Assembly: GCF_964355755.1 (NCBI RefSeq)
Contig: NC_092673.1
Span: 23,377,001-23,441,000, forward strand
Length of the DNA stretch: 64,000 nt
Reading direction: 5' to 3'
Source of the DNA: Antedon mediterranea
Lineage: Eukaryota > Echinodermata > Crinoidea > Comatulida > Antedonidae
This document shows, in pieces, positions 1 through 13,100 of the stretch (positions are counted from its first letter, which is position 1; each line of letters starts with the position of its first letter). The position numbers and the translations under genes are program-made. The notes beneath the pieces were generated by a model. It was not told where the DNA came from. It saw nothing but the letters and a program-made list of their open reading frames with translations, and ran no database searches.

Positions 1-127
1 GAACATATAACGTGACAAAGTATTTAAATAGATGTGTGAAAACAGAGAAACAAGCTGTATAATACCCACTACTCTATGTCACAAGACCGACCTAACAGAA
101 TGTGTGTAGTAGATACAAAAAACAGAG
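1..127 (-). other. NOS1AP-like 3' UTR, partial
   Basis: Sequence 3' of the stop codon. No AATAAA is visible on the minus strand before the window edge, so the transcript end lies outside. Confidence 0.5.
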
Positions 128-1123
128 TTAACTATTAACCGTTTCAAACTCTTCAAAAGCGGACGATGGAAGGGGAGGTACTCCGGAATCCTCAGAGTTT
201 TCCGTATTTTCATCGTCGGAGAAACTTATATGGAGCGTGTCAGACAGGTCCAACTTCTTTTGCGGACTGGCGCTTAAACTCGATTCTGGACTTGCCATTT
301 TGATATTGAAATCGTTCGAGTCAAATGTAAATGCTGGCGACACTGGGTCATTATTACGCGAATTCATATCGGTTTCAGTTGTAGTGCCCGACGTTAATGA
401 ATCACTCTTACTCGGAGATTCCGGTAAAATTGTTGTTATCAATGTCGATTCTACCGGTGTACTGATAGAACCGTATCCGTTGTAAATGTGCCGTGACGAT
501 TTCTGCGACTGCTTATTTTTCTCATCAAAATCTTGCTTCTCGTAACAATCGTGAATGACGGAATTCACCGATCTAACCGTGCCAGTCGGTGTTGAACCTG
601 GCGACATGCTGACTCCAGACGATGTTGAACCGCTTTGTGGAAGTCCATAGTTTCTGTGCCTACTATGTTTTCTAGAGTCTAACTGTTCCACAGATATATT
701 AAGCATTTTAAGACTGTCCGATATCGGTTCATTTTGACAAGAGTCACTGTGATATACTGGGTACTCGTTGTTGCTATCACTGCCACTGCTGTTCCGCAAA
801 CTTTCCAAATGATGTTGTTTGTAGCTGTTTATACTGTCAGTAGCATTGTGACTACTAACCAGCGTATTCTCAAAGAGTTCTTTAGATCTATCCTGCAGGA
901 TTTGTGTGGATGTCACACCATTAGCATTCAACTCTGGTCCAGGGCCTGCAGGCCGTGGTGTTGTTGGATCTGTTAGCATTGGTATATCGTTTAAGAATGG
1001 GTTGCCTGTGCTATGTGATGGTGTGCCGTATACTTGAGCTTCGAGTTCCTGAATGTGGTTCACCAGCTCTTGTTGATTTTGCAACAGATCTCTGTTTTGT
1101 AGCATTACTTGATGTAGTCTTGC
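128..1123 (-). CDS. NOS1AP: NOS1AP-like terminal coding exon 9 (residues 304-634)
   Basis: After the acceptor CTTCAATAG it opens with [20 protein letters not shown], the second half of the coiled coil. A DPTTPRP block follows (also present in vertebrate NOS1AP), then about 280 residues of low-complexity Ser/Thr/Asn sequence with several SP motifs, and an acidic tail [15 protein letters not shown]. The stop TAA is at 130-128. The protein ends FEEFETVNS, so there is no C-terminal hydrophobic PDZ ligand. The internal EEF could correspond to the ExF motif reported for NOS1AP binding to nNOS, which is inference only. Confidence 0.93.
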   Translation of the reverse strand, partial: ARLHQVMLQNRDLLQNQQELVNHIQELEAQVYGTPSHSTGNPFLNDIPMLTDPTTPRPAGPGPELNANGVTSTQILQDRSKELFENTLVSSHNATDSINSYKQHHLESLRNSSGSDSNNEYPVYHSDSCQNEPISDSLKMLNISVEQLDSRKHSRHRNYGLPQSGSTSSGVSMSPGSTPTGTVRSVNSVIHDCYEKQDFDEKNKQSQKSSRHIYNGYGSISTPVESTLITTILPESPSKSDSLTSGTTTETDMNSRNNDPVSPAFTFDSNDFNIKMASPESSLSASPQKKLDLSDTLHISFSDDENTENSEDSGVPPLPSSAFEEFETVNS

Positions 1124-4100
1124 CTATTGAAGAAAAACAAAATGTTTATTTTAAATTCAATCAACATTAAATAAATAAACAATTGATAAATAATGGGCAA
1201 TATATTACTTATGGAATTTACTTCCAGATGCAACACTACTCCTCAGTATTGGAGAAGTACCCACTGCTTCCATGGGCTCAAATCCAACCCTAGCCATCAG
1301 CACAAACTGAAGGGTCTATAGGTTTGAATACCAGGATGGAATAGGTTTGAATACCAGGAGGTCATAGGTTTGTGTACCAAATGATAATTATTTGTGTTCT
1401 CAATGTACAAGTACAATTGACGTCAGAGTATAGGCCAAAACACCAGACCAATTATGTGTATAAATAGTAATATGGCATCTATTCATGATATACAGTAAAC
1501 AACTGTCTCTCACCTGTGCTTCTATTCTGGCAGCAGATTCGGCATTCAGTTGATCTTTTATCAGAGACACCTGGGCCACGGCAACTTGCGTCTGGGTCTG
1601 TTGATGTTGCACTTGTTGCTGCAATAACTGTTTCTGGTGATACCAGCTCAATAACGTCCCGGTTTTAGAATCTGGGTCGGTGTCGATCATGTAGGGGGCA
1701 TTGTGGGAGGTTAAGGTTGAAATGGATAGTTCCGTCTAGAGAGATAGAAATCAATTAATTAGAATATGATAGTTACCATGTTATAGTACATTTTTTTAGA
1801 GGAAATGGATGAATAGAGGTGGGGGTGGGGAATAGATTTAATACAATTAAGTTTTGGAAATTTGATTATAGGAGAATAATTTGATTTGTTAACTGAATCA
1901 TAATTGAAACTAAAACTAATTGTTATTTAACATACTGATGATCAAAGTAGTTTTTTACCATGTTTTTAAGTATACAAGTGCTTGTTAAAAGACATACTTA
2001 AAAGTTAATGTTATTAAGGCCTTGTTTCCCATCAATTTTGACACATGCATAAAGATTTATTACTTTAAAGGAAGCAGACAATATTATAAACAAGGAAAAT
2101 CAAAAGGTGACTCATAAACAAGGAAGAAAATAAGCATGATATAAAAAGAAAAGCATTCAAAAATTGTAATGGAAATAGAATAGGAAACCTGGGCTGTCCA
2201 ATTAAAAGGTGCTGTGATTTTAAAGTAATAATCACAGGCAAAAAAATAAAAAATTAACATTTTATTCCAAGAAACACCTTTGGCTTTGTCCATCAATGTT
2301 TAATAATTTCATAAAGTACATACAGTGGAACTTGGTACACTCCTATTACAGAGACATGATCCCTATTATATTAAGGAGACACTTGTTAGGTCTCAAAGCT
2401 CCTTTAATAGCGGTTCTAGCAACCAACATATTGTCCACCACTTTATGGCTATTTATACCTGATAACTATCATCTTGCCGTTTGCTAGGATCCATATCTGA
2501 TATGCGTAGTGTAGCCTGTCGTGATATTGACTCCAATGGTGAATCCGTCTCACTTTCTTTACCTAGTCCTGTAGAAAGAGAAGTAAACAGACATTTTAAT
2601 TTCAGAAATTTTGACATTAAAAACTTTGCCAAACAAATTTATACTACATATAGTAGAACCCCTATTCTGGACAAACAAACAAATTGAATCTTTCTAATGA
2701 GTGTAAAGTTCTGTCTACACTATAACATTTTATGTGGCAAAAAAATGTGATGATGTCATATCACTACCATATTTGGCCATATCACTATCATATTTGGGCA
2801 CAATTTTTTTCTCAAACAAGTTTGATAGAGTAGATAGAGCTTTACCAGTAAATTGAATTTGGTCACTATCAAACTAGTTTGACAATAAAAGTGTGCCCAA
2901 ATATAATAGTGATATACCCAATTATGGTAGTGAAATGACATATCATCATGTTCATATATGGGCACATCACATAGATTCTATAGTGTGGACAGAGCTTTAG
3001 GTTACTATTTTATACAATTGATTTTAACCTGAACTTCTGTTAAATTGAGAAGTTGTCTGCACAAAAACCCTAAGAAAAACCCTACTTCTAATCAATATTT
3101 ATTTTTAATATATTTATCTTCATCTGTTTTACTTTTTCAATAAAATATATATCATTGCACAATGCAGATGTTTTAAACTTAGTTTCAATTAACTTGTCAC
3201 GTTGTCTGCCTGTCTCCTCCATTTCCTTTACATCTACTCATCACTGATAGTTTTATCAAGATATTCTAATTACAGTTTTTAACATAGAAAGAGACATGTA
3301 TGTTGAATATATATTAAATATTGTTGTTCTTAATTCTTTCTGTCATGTACAATCTTGTTTGTTGCGGTTTCTTTATTTGTACTAGTTCCCGCCAGAAGGG
3401 GGAACCATTCGTGACAGGGTTTGCGCTAACATTGATTCAAAGGTAAGATCCATTTAGCGATGGGCTTAGCATCCAGTAAGTATAGCTAAAATCTCTGCTA
3501 AAATTGTGCAATAAATTGTGACACTGGACGGACCAAGGACTTAAACTACTAATTTCGCCCCTTCATTTCCCACGCTTGTGCTACCAAATCCTCGGAAATA
3601 TTCCTCATAAATACTGTACCTCCTCATATTTTTCCACACTTGTGCTACCAGGCCCATGTAAATGCGGAACCTCCCCGTATGAAAATATTTAAGAACAGCT
3701 TGCAAAGTATATTGAGTAAACAGGTAAAAGAAATAGTTTTACTGCAGTAGAATAAATTTGACATAGTCTCTTATACATGTGTTCTTCTTTTGAAAAGCAT
3801 TTATTACAGTTGTTCAGAAACATTAGTGTCACATTATTGTGAGTTCCTATGCATATTTTCAAGCACAGTTTTAACGTTTTGTAATTTAAGTAAAGAGATA
3901 TCGTCATTGTACTATATCATCACTTGATATTTAAAGTTTATCCATTTAAAAGTAGGTTAATGTATTAAGCGGATACAGTAGTACATTTAAATAAAACTAC
4001 TTGAATTGTGTTGTTTAATTTGATAAATTGATCTGCGGATTAGCAATGAAGACAACGTCCTAAGTGCTGACATTCCTAAGAATGTATGAAGAATAGCTGA

Positions 4101-7100
4101 ATTTACCACTGCATTAGTTCATTAGTAGTGGTGAAGAAAGTGACAGAAATCAATAATATGTTTTCTTACGTTGACAAGTTTTCATTCTAAAGATCTCGTT
4201 AATATATCAACTTTCATTTTTATAGCACATTACTACGTGCAGCTTTATCATTTGAAAAGTCTTAATCATAAACTTTGCCAGCGTTTAGACAGGAGAGATG
4301 TATAAATAGAATAGGTGCAGAAGATGCACATGGGTATAAATATGATGTAAATTTAGAAATATACAGAGAATAGAGAGGGCGTTTTGGTCAAAGCATTCAA
4401 GGTTTTTGTCTGAGTTTAACTACCATAAACTGTGGTGTTCACTCCTGTACTGTATGTACATTAACTTAATAATATTTATCATTCTATGTCAACTGCACTA
4501 ATAACATAATGCACTAGCACTGCAGAGTTCTCTAAGGGTATGTTCAGACTCACGGAGTTACGGTGGAGTTAGCTACGCAAGGCGTACGGTAATCCGTGGC
4601 GTTAAAAGCCAAGGTGTTCAGACACAACGACCAACATTCCAATGCCTTGCGTTTTTATTTATATAAATTATAATGTTTACCTTCAAATATACTGATTTGT
4701 TCTTACTACTTGTAGAATTGCATTTTAATTCAAAATATTTTAAAACGTAATTGTTACACAGACAATTATCTGATTAATTGATTTAATTTATGAACATATC
4801 ATATCACTGACGCCAACTTTACTGTTCTTTAAAATCTGAACCTGAAAATACATTTGACATAGCTATTTCGCTGTCGTATCATAGGGTAGTTGCTGTCTGC
4901 TAATCGTGGTCGTGTGTTTTCATTGGTTAAGGTTAAAATCACTGAGCTCCCTAACGCTAATCCGCAGCATGGTTCAGACACAGAAATATGTACGCCACAG
5001 ACTGAGTCTGAACATACCCTAAATAAAATCAGATTTTTTACTGACAAATCTGCAGGATGCTTGCTAAATTGATGATCTGTGCATATAGAGGTCGGTCGGC
5101 CAAAATGAGGGGAGAATTTGGACAATTGAAAGGGAAAGTCTAGTACATGGTTTAAATGAAACTACTGTATCACCTTATGCAAATAAAAATCAACCTAATA
5201 TTGTTTTCTACATATTTGGAAACGGAATTTCAAAAGCGTATAAATTTAATTAAAATGATATTAATAATTTACATGACATTTTTCAGTATGATAAAAACTT
5301 TTGATACAAAAACTTAAAATTACTGCAATAAAATCAATGTACTTAAAGTAAACAGGTCAACAAAGTCTAGTATCTGAAAAAGAATCTTTTTGACATACTT
5401 TTCAAGACGATAAAACGTAAATATGCCTATTTAGAAGACAAAATTACCTCTGGTTCTTGAGTCGTCGCTGTCGTTACACTCATTTTCTAGCTGAGAATCA
5501 CCTGCGGACGTTGTTTGATGCAGACTCAATTTGTGACATACTTCAAAAGCTTGGCCAATTGTTCGAACTATTCGCATAGCTTGGCTCTAAAATGGATACA
5601 AAAATGTAGAAAGTTAAATAAGGTAGCATTATATGCTAATCCAATTAAATTTTTTTAACTTCCTTTCAAATCTTTCTAAAGAAAAAACAAACATATAATC
5701 TATATTAAAAATAATCCAACTCACGGATATCTTCCCACTCTTGGATATAGTCCCACGCTCTGAGATATTTCTATGCTCATATATATTCTAACTCTTGGGT
5801 ATATTCTAACTCTTGAATGTAGTCCCACACTTGGATATAGTCCCACGCTCTGAGATATTTCTATGCTCATATAATTATATTCTAACTCTTGGGTATATTC
5901 TAACTCTTGAATGTAGTCCCACACTTGGATATAGTCCCACGCTGGGATATATTCCCTCACTCGGATATACTGTAGTCCCACGCTCGGATATAGTTCCACA
6001 TTTGAATATATTCCCATGCTTCGATATAATCCCACGGTTATCCCCTAAAAACTTTCCCATTATAACTAGGCTTTAATTGAGTTACAGTCTTAGATACAAC
6101 AAACACATAAATAAACTGAACAAAATGGTGGATTTCAAAACATATTTTTTCTCTGAATTAATGGATTATTAGATCAAATCATGTAATACATATGTGAGGC
6201 CTTTGCAGAATCAATCATTTTTGTTGCCCTGAGGGCAACCAGTGATTGTTTCAACCAGTGATTGTTTTGCCCAAATAAAGTCCAAAAAAATATTTTGTTT
6301 TGTGAAATACAACAGTATAGTCCAGCCTCGAACCAATTTTTTTAATTGTTTCACCAAAGGAAATTGAGAGGGAAAATCAAATCAGACAAAGGTTATTATC
6401 CTCAGGGCAACGAAAAAAATCTTGATTCTGTGATGCCTGTAAATCAAGTTTTAGACTATTCTTGATCTTCCAACCCGTCAATGAAGCTTTCGTCAAGCAT
6501 CATAGCCAAGTGTTTGTAGAGATTGGATTACTTAAAGTTTGTAGATTCATAAAGGAAATCAATAAGTTATTATAATGCACAATCAATGGTTGTGAATAAG
6601 CACAAGTTTGTGGGACATACAATATTATGTCTTTTATTATAAAGTGAAACCTGTCATTTAATATGATGTTGTACAAGAGACTTGGGTACAGGTCCATCAA
6701 AGGCATTTTTAAAGCAAAACTATTTAGGGGGAAAATATTATCTAACCATTATTCAACTGGGGTTCTCAACAGACGGCATGCGGACCAATCTGGTTTACCA
6801 GTGAATTTCATATGAAGTTGCTGCATTTTATTGTTAAAAATTACATGAGCTTTTAGGGATTTTCTCATGGACCTTCCCAATTATGGACAAACTACTTGAT
6901 GATAATGATATGTTCTACAACACATATGGTCCGCAAGATTATCAATAGAATCAAGCCTGCACTAGAAAACTGTTCGAGTACTCTGATCTAAAAAGTCTAG
7001 CACTTTATGTTTGTATAAAATCCACAATTAACATTTAAGCCCAAAGATTTCCAAATACATTCAAGGCAAATGATTTATGGGGATTTTTATCGGTATCTCT

Positions 7101-10100
7101 TTGATCTACAATTTAGGAGATTAATTCTATGATAGAATGTTTAATAAAAATATCTCTGTTTTGAGACAAAATGTGGGAAATGTTGCGATTGACATAAATC
7201 AACATTAATCATGATTTTTTTCTAAAGTTCAACAAACGGTAATATGGTACTTGTCATCACACGATTCATGTATTAATAACTTAACAAAATAATGAGTTTA
7301 AGCTGACATCCTATTTTCCATCAGTTGTATTTTGAATGCCGTCGCAAATGTTTGAATAAATCATCTAAAACAATAAAACACAAACATAAAGAATACATTA
7401 CAGTACTTATGTATGCAATAAATGTTTTCAAGTGCCATCGTGACTGCGTCGTAATTTACTGTACCTTTTTAGTTGACTTGAACACGTTGCATTTAAAAAC
7501 GTTAGTCTGACTATCTCTGGCAATGTAGCTGAAAATGCGCAGTTCCTGGGAATCATGGGAAACGTAGAAAACTCTGTAAAACAAGAAATAAAGTATTTAT
7601 TAGAGTAAATAAGGCAAGAGGACATGACTTTTATTATAAATTGTAACCCCTAACTGTCATTTGATTGAACAATTGTGGGTCACATGGCATGCAATAGTAC
7701 ACACTATTGAACGGTCATTCAATAGTAGTTTTTAAATTTTTTTTTTGATCAGTACGAGCACTTATAAATACAATTATTTCTTATAATGTATCATTTGTAA
7801 AATCATACATTTAACATACAGTAGCTAAATGATTTTGAGAAGATGCCTAATTTGCTGACCTACAGTATACTACGTACTGTTTACATGATAAAAAATATGG
7901 AATGAAACGATAACATTAACTTACTAAAGTTGCTTATGATTTTTAGATGCCTAAACTATACTACTGTCTCGCATACATAATATATTGCATGATATAAACA
8001 TTAACTTCTATAAAAGGAGGACTTGTAGTAAAGTTGCTTCCTTAATTCTGAACTATAGCAGAAAAACAAACTGTACAAAATTACAATTAAATTATAACTA
8101 GTTCTATACTACAGTTTCCTATTTTAATTAGCATACGCTAGCGACAATGAGCTTATCATGGCGCCATTAGATGCATACTTAATATATTTCAGTGAGTGAG
8201 ATTCTATAACGCTGTGATGGCAGATTGATTGGTTAATTAATGTACGCTAATTGCTATCTTATCTAAACGATGCTAAAATGAACAATGGATATGGTATTAA
8301 TATGTTGATTTCCAAAGTGTCTCACAGCAGTGAGTAACCACAAACAACAGAAGAACAGCACTGTAGGCTATTGGTAATTGTCTTGTTGACACCTAGGCAG
8401 TAATGCACCTAGGCCTAGATATACGATCTAGGACTAACTCAGGACTTAAAGGTATACCCAAGGTATATTAGTGCACAATGCTGATAGCAAGGACAAATTA
8501 TTAACTGTTGAGGAAAAAAAATGGACACAGAGATACACTTATCACTACAATACAATGGAAGTTTTTAAGAAACGTTCTGATGGGATCAAACATTAAATTA
8601 AATCAGCATCTTATGATGGAACTAATATGGTTTAGGGTTGTTAAAAGACTCCTTGCTAAAACACTTATTGTTTTAGACATGCAATCCATATCTCCATATA
8701 TCAGTGTGAACAGGTTCATAGTCTTAGCTAGTCATAAATTTATATTTCTATCCAGCTAATGTTTATTAATTTATATTGCTCATTGTTGTCTAGCTTCACC
8801 AAGTTTACGACAGTTTTGTAATGCTAATAGAGATAGCAAAATAACATGACACCAAATCCTACCACTAATAAAGTGCTCAGAATTTAATTTATTGAATTCA
8901 AAAGCAAATAACACTTTAAACGAATAGTGAAATTAATTATACAGTACACCCATAGACCTTCAAATAGGTGATGTATAAAAATGTTTGTTTTTCTATGTTG
9001 TCAGAAATTAGAAAGTTTAGTCTTGGAATGTGATGGTGATAGGATAGGTGACCAATCAAAATACAGCTGAGACAAGTAGTAATTTTCAAAACTAAATCAA
9101 AGCATTTAACATCATCCTGTAAAAGGTGGTTACATATTTCAGTATCTGCCAATAATGCAAAGTGACATTTGTTGAACAAACAAGTTAGTCATTTTCAAAG
9201 TAATTTATGGGAAACCCCCAGTAAAAAAACATGATAATTATGGTCAAATCAATGACACATGGCCTAAAACGTCCTGCTTCTGGGTTTTCCCAACAAGCCA
9301 AAGAAATAAAGACATTTTTGACAAATCATTCTGTCCATCCACGCTCAGGAAATTGATGTTGTTGAAAATTCTGTTGATATTGTACTTATGTAATTTATGG
9401 GAAACCCCCAGTAAAAACATCAAATCAATGATACATGTCCTGAAAAGCCCTGATTCTGGGTTTTCCCAGTACAAAGCAAAGAAATAAAATAAATCATTCT
9501 ATCCATCCATGTTCAAAAATTGATGTTGAAAATTCTGTTGATATTGCACTTTGTTCTTTTAAACATTTTTTTAGACATTTTCGTTTATACAGACAGATTT
9601 TCTTTCTTACCTATATACTGGGTGATGCATGATCATCAATTTACATTCATCCCAAGTCCATTGCTTCTTCTGAAAATAAAACAAAAGGAGCATTGTAATG
9701 TCATAATATATCTCAAAGAAATTAAATTGAGAATGATTGGAATCATTGGGAATCATTGGAATTATTTTATCCATGGAGAAAATTAGTTCTAAAATGTCAA
9801 GATCAAGCATGGACCTATAAATTAGGCCCATGGATCAAGATGTCAGTCAAGGTATGGTCAGGGTATAAAATTATCAAATTAACATTGTTAATAAATTAGC
9901 CATCAATGGAGGTGTCTGTCAAAACAGCAGGACAGCAGTTAATAGGGTTGTACTGTACTTAATTACAAAGATAATTAAGTCATATAAAATATAATATAAT
10001 ATTTGTAAATTTCTTTTTTTGCTTTAAATTTTGTTTTTATCCTGATAAAATGCCAGTAAATACCACATCCATTGTGTCATTGTGAGATACACAGAGGTCT

Positions 10101-13100
10101 GCGAGTTCACCAGCAAAGCTAAACATAAAGGCCTCACAACACAGTAGACCTACATCTGACCTCACATTGTAATATCATGGAGGAATTATAACTCCTCTAT
10201 GATTGTCCAATGAACTACGGGTAAATTGAATTCAGACATATCCCCCTTTGATATATCACTTGCTCTGATGAAGGAATAGTATTGCCCAAAAGCTCTGTTA
10301 ATTTATCTGGATGTTTTACTTTTATCGTTCTGATTTAGTTTTTGCTTATTTTATTTTTTTTTATCTCCATTGAGATCCAGCATTGTCATTATTTTAAGTT
10401 ATTTTTCTTTTGGATTTATATATAATACTATCACTATAGTAATTATATTAACAGATGTCGTGAATTAAAACATGTAATAATTATACTTATTATTTTTAAT
10501 AATAGCAATATAATACCTTTTTCTTCTTTCGTAGTGAAACCTTTATGCCGTCCACAGAAATACAAATGTTCACTTTCTTTTTCTTTATTGCTTTCGCTTT
10601 GAATTCATACTGCAAAAAAAAACAAAACAAAAATAAATAAGTTTACTGAAACACTGTAGCTTCTTGAAAAAACATTTTTTTTAATAATAAAAATTGATCC
10701 ATAAAAAAAACAGGGTACAAAAAAAGGAGTGAGAATTTGAACACATGCATGCACTCAATTCCTCAATTCAATATATATAACAAATAAAATCAGTTTTCCA
10801 TATAACAATTAAAATGTTTGAAATTTGTCATATTTTTACATTTTCAACATTTTTTCCCCAGACAGTTGGGAGGTTTGATAGCCTGTATCTTTAATATTAA
10901 TATACATTATCAATAGAGAACAACCCAACACCGACATATTATTTGTATTTAACTATAAATACATACCATTTCATGTGTACTATTTATTTATTTACGCTAT
11001 ATTAATCGACTTGAAATTATCATTGAAAGAGCCTTGTATGAACTATTCAACTGAGAGATTATTTAAACAACATGACAGAGGTGATGTTTATGACACCTGC
11101 ATATACCAAGTGTGTACTTATACTAAATAGTGAATGTGTGAAGGTATTGCACTATATTGCATATACCTGTGTAGATATTAATTTGTTCGGTCGGCTTCCT
11201 TCTAATGTGACAGGTAAAATTGTGTATTTCGATGAATGCCCATTCGTTAATTAAGTATGCATCACAAGCTCAGTTGCTTTTGAAGTGTTTAAGCCTATGT
11301 ACATTTTCTGTGTGAGTAAATAGCTGTGGTATGGTACCTTGGAAGTAAATTAATTCTACATAGCACATTGTGATCATACATAGAAGTATGTATCACCCTT
11401 TTTGTTGTAATAAGTATTAGTAATAATTGTGCCTTGTTAGGAATCTGGTCAACTGTCACATAATTGTGATCAACAATCTTAATTTTGAACGAAATTGAAT
11501 GAATTTTCAATAGCAAATATGAACATAAATAACATGTTGCTCCTAAACTTGGAAGAGGAAGGAAACATCAACGCATTAATTTTTAGGCTAAACACAATAT
11601 TTTTCCATAGCATAGCAGAATACGAAAAAAAGGGTCATAACATGGTCACAACTACTAATACTTCACACCTCTCAACTCAATAGTAAAAACAATAACATTT
11701 CAAATGAATTTGTACTGTGTGTACGATACAGCCATGAATTAGATCAATTCATACATATGGTTCATACTATAATAATAAAAATAATCATAAACGGTTGGAT
11801 AAGTGTACAAAGAAAAACAGAGCATTGTTTATTTTCTATAGATAATGAGTACAAAAGCTATAATGGTGATCATTATGCTCAAGTGGTTGTCAAAAGGAGC
11901 ATCGATTTCGATTTGTACATGAGTGAGCAAGCCTTCAATAAGTACATTTTAATTCAAATTGAACTGTAAACTGAAGTTGAAAGATCACAATGGATTGTAA
12001 GGGCATGATCATCAACGTTTTACCAACAGGTGTCTTTAAATATCAACACAAAAAATGACTATTTTATGCTTATTTTGGAATAGGCAAACACAATACAAAT
12101 ACTCTCCAGAATAGCAAGACCCAATCTAGAATATTACATACACTACCTCTTTTAAACCAGCTAAAAACGTTGATGAACACAAAGTCTATAAAACGCAAGT
12201 GAGTGGCTGAGCTGTTAAGACAGTAGAACCGTAATATAAGTAGCCATGTTAATATTGGCAAGGGTTCAAGCCTTACTCGCTCCATGGTTCTGGTGGTAGA
12301 AATCTTCTCGAATATTGAGGACTATAAATCGTAGGTCCAATGTACACAAAATGCTTGTGTGCATTTTAAAGAACCTAGTACATCTTTTGAGATGAGTAGG
12401 GGTTACCCCAGTGTACTATTTCACACAGCCACTGTCATACACAGCCACTACTGAAGGTAGTGTAGTCCTTCTAGTAGGCCTTCTAGTTGCAAAATCTTGG
12501 AGCTTGGAGGCCACTTGATAGAAGAAAACTAACTATATCATTAATCCATATACACAGTATTGAACAGGACTAGAAAACTTGCCTACCACCAACAAAATAA
12601 TGTCAGGTATGTAGAATTTCACTGCCTTTCGACAATTGTGATTAATTTCACTATAAAGTGATCTAAAGAAAAATTGAAATTTGTTTTTGTTCACAAAAAT
12701 AAATAGGCAAGTTGAAAGTTGGACAGATATAAGTTGTATGGGGGTAAACAGATTTTAAATATGATAATTTTAAAAAATCATTTTCTACACAACTTATTGA
12801 AAAATGCCTATAATACACTACTTAGCGCCATATGAACAATGATTGTAATGATAAACACATCACAGAGTAAACACATTGACAGTGTGATATCGTCAGGCCC
12901 AGCATGACTTCTTACAAGAAGTTGATTGTTAACTGTTACAGGCATTTAATGTTTCAACATGGAGAAATACGAATACGAATAGAACTTTATTGCAATCAAA
13001 CGAAAGATTGAAGTTTCTCCATGGTTTCAACAAGCTAATTTTACACATACAGTGATCTAGCCTAGTCTAGCATAGACTTGTATATGGATATAATAATATA

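Noticed and set aside
237-1170. Plus-strand open frames at the left edge
   Set aside because: Antisense shadows of the last NOS1AP exon.
5721-6076. Repetitive Tyr/Pro/Ser-rich open frames on both strands
   Set aside because: They coincide exactly with a minisatellite whose unit has few stops. There are no splice or homology signs, and the area lies in a NOS1AP intron.
8508-8759. 83-codon plus-strand open frame
   Set aside because: AT-rich composition, no family resemblance and no splice context. It lies inside a NOS1AP intron on the opposite strand.
12196-12285. Functional tRNA gene
   Set aside because: A and B boxes are present but the acceptor and anticodon stems do not pair well, and the sequence continues into a SINE body shared with 14100-14349.
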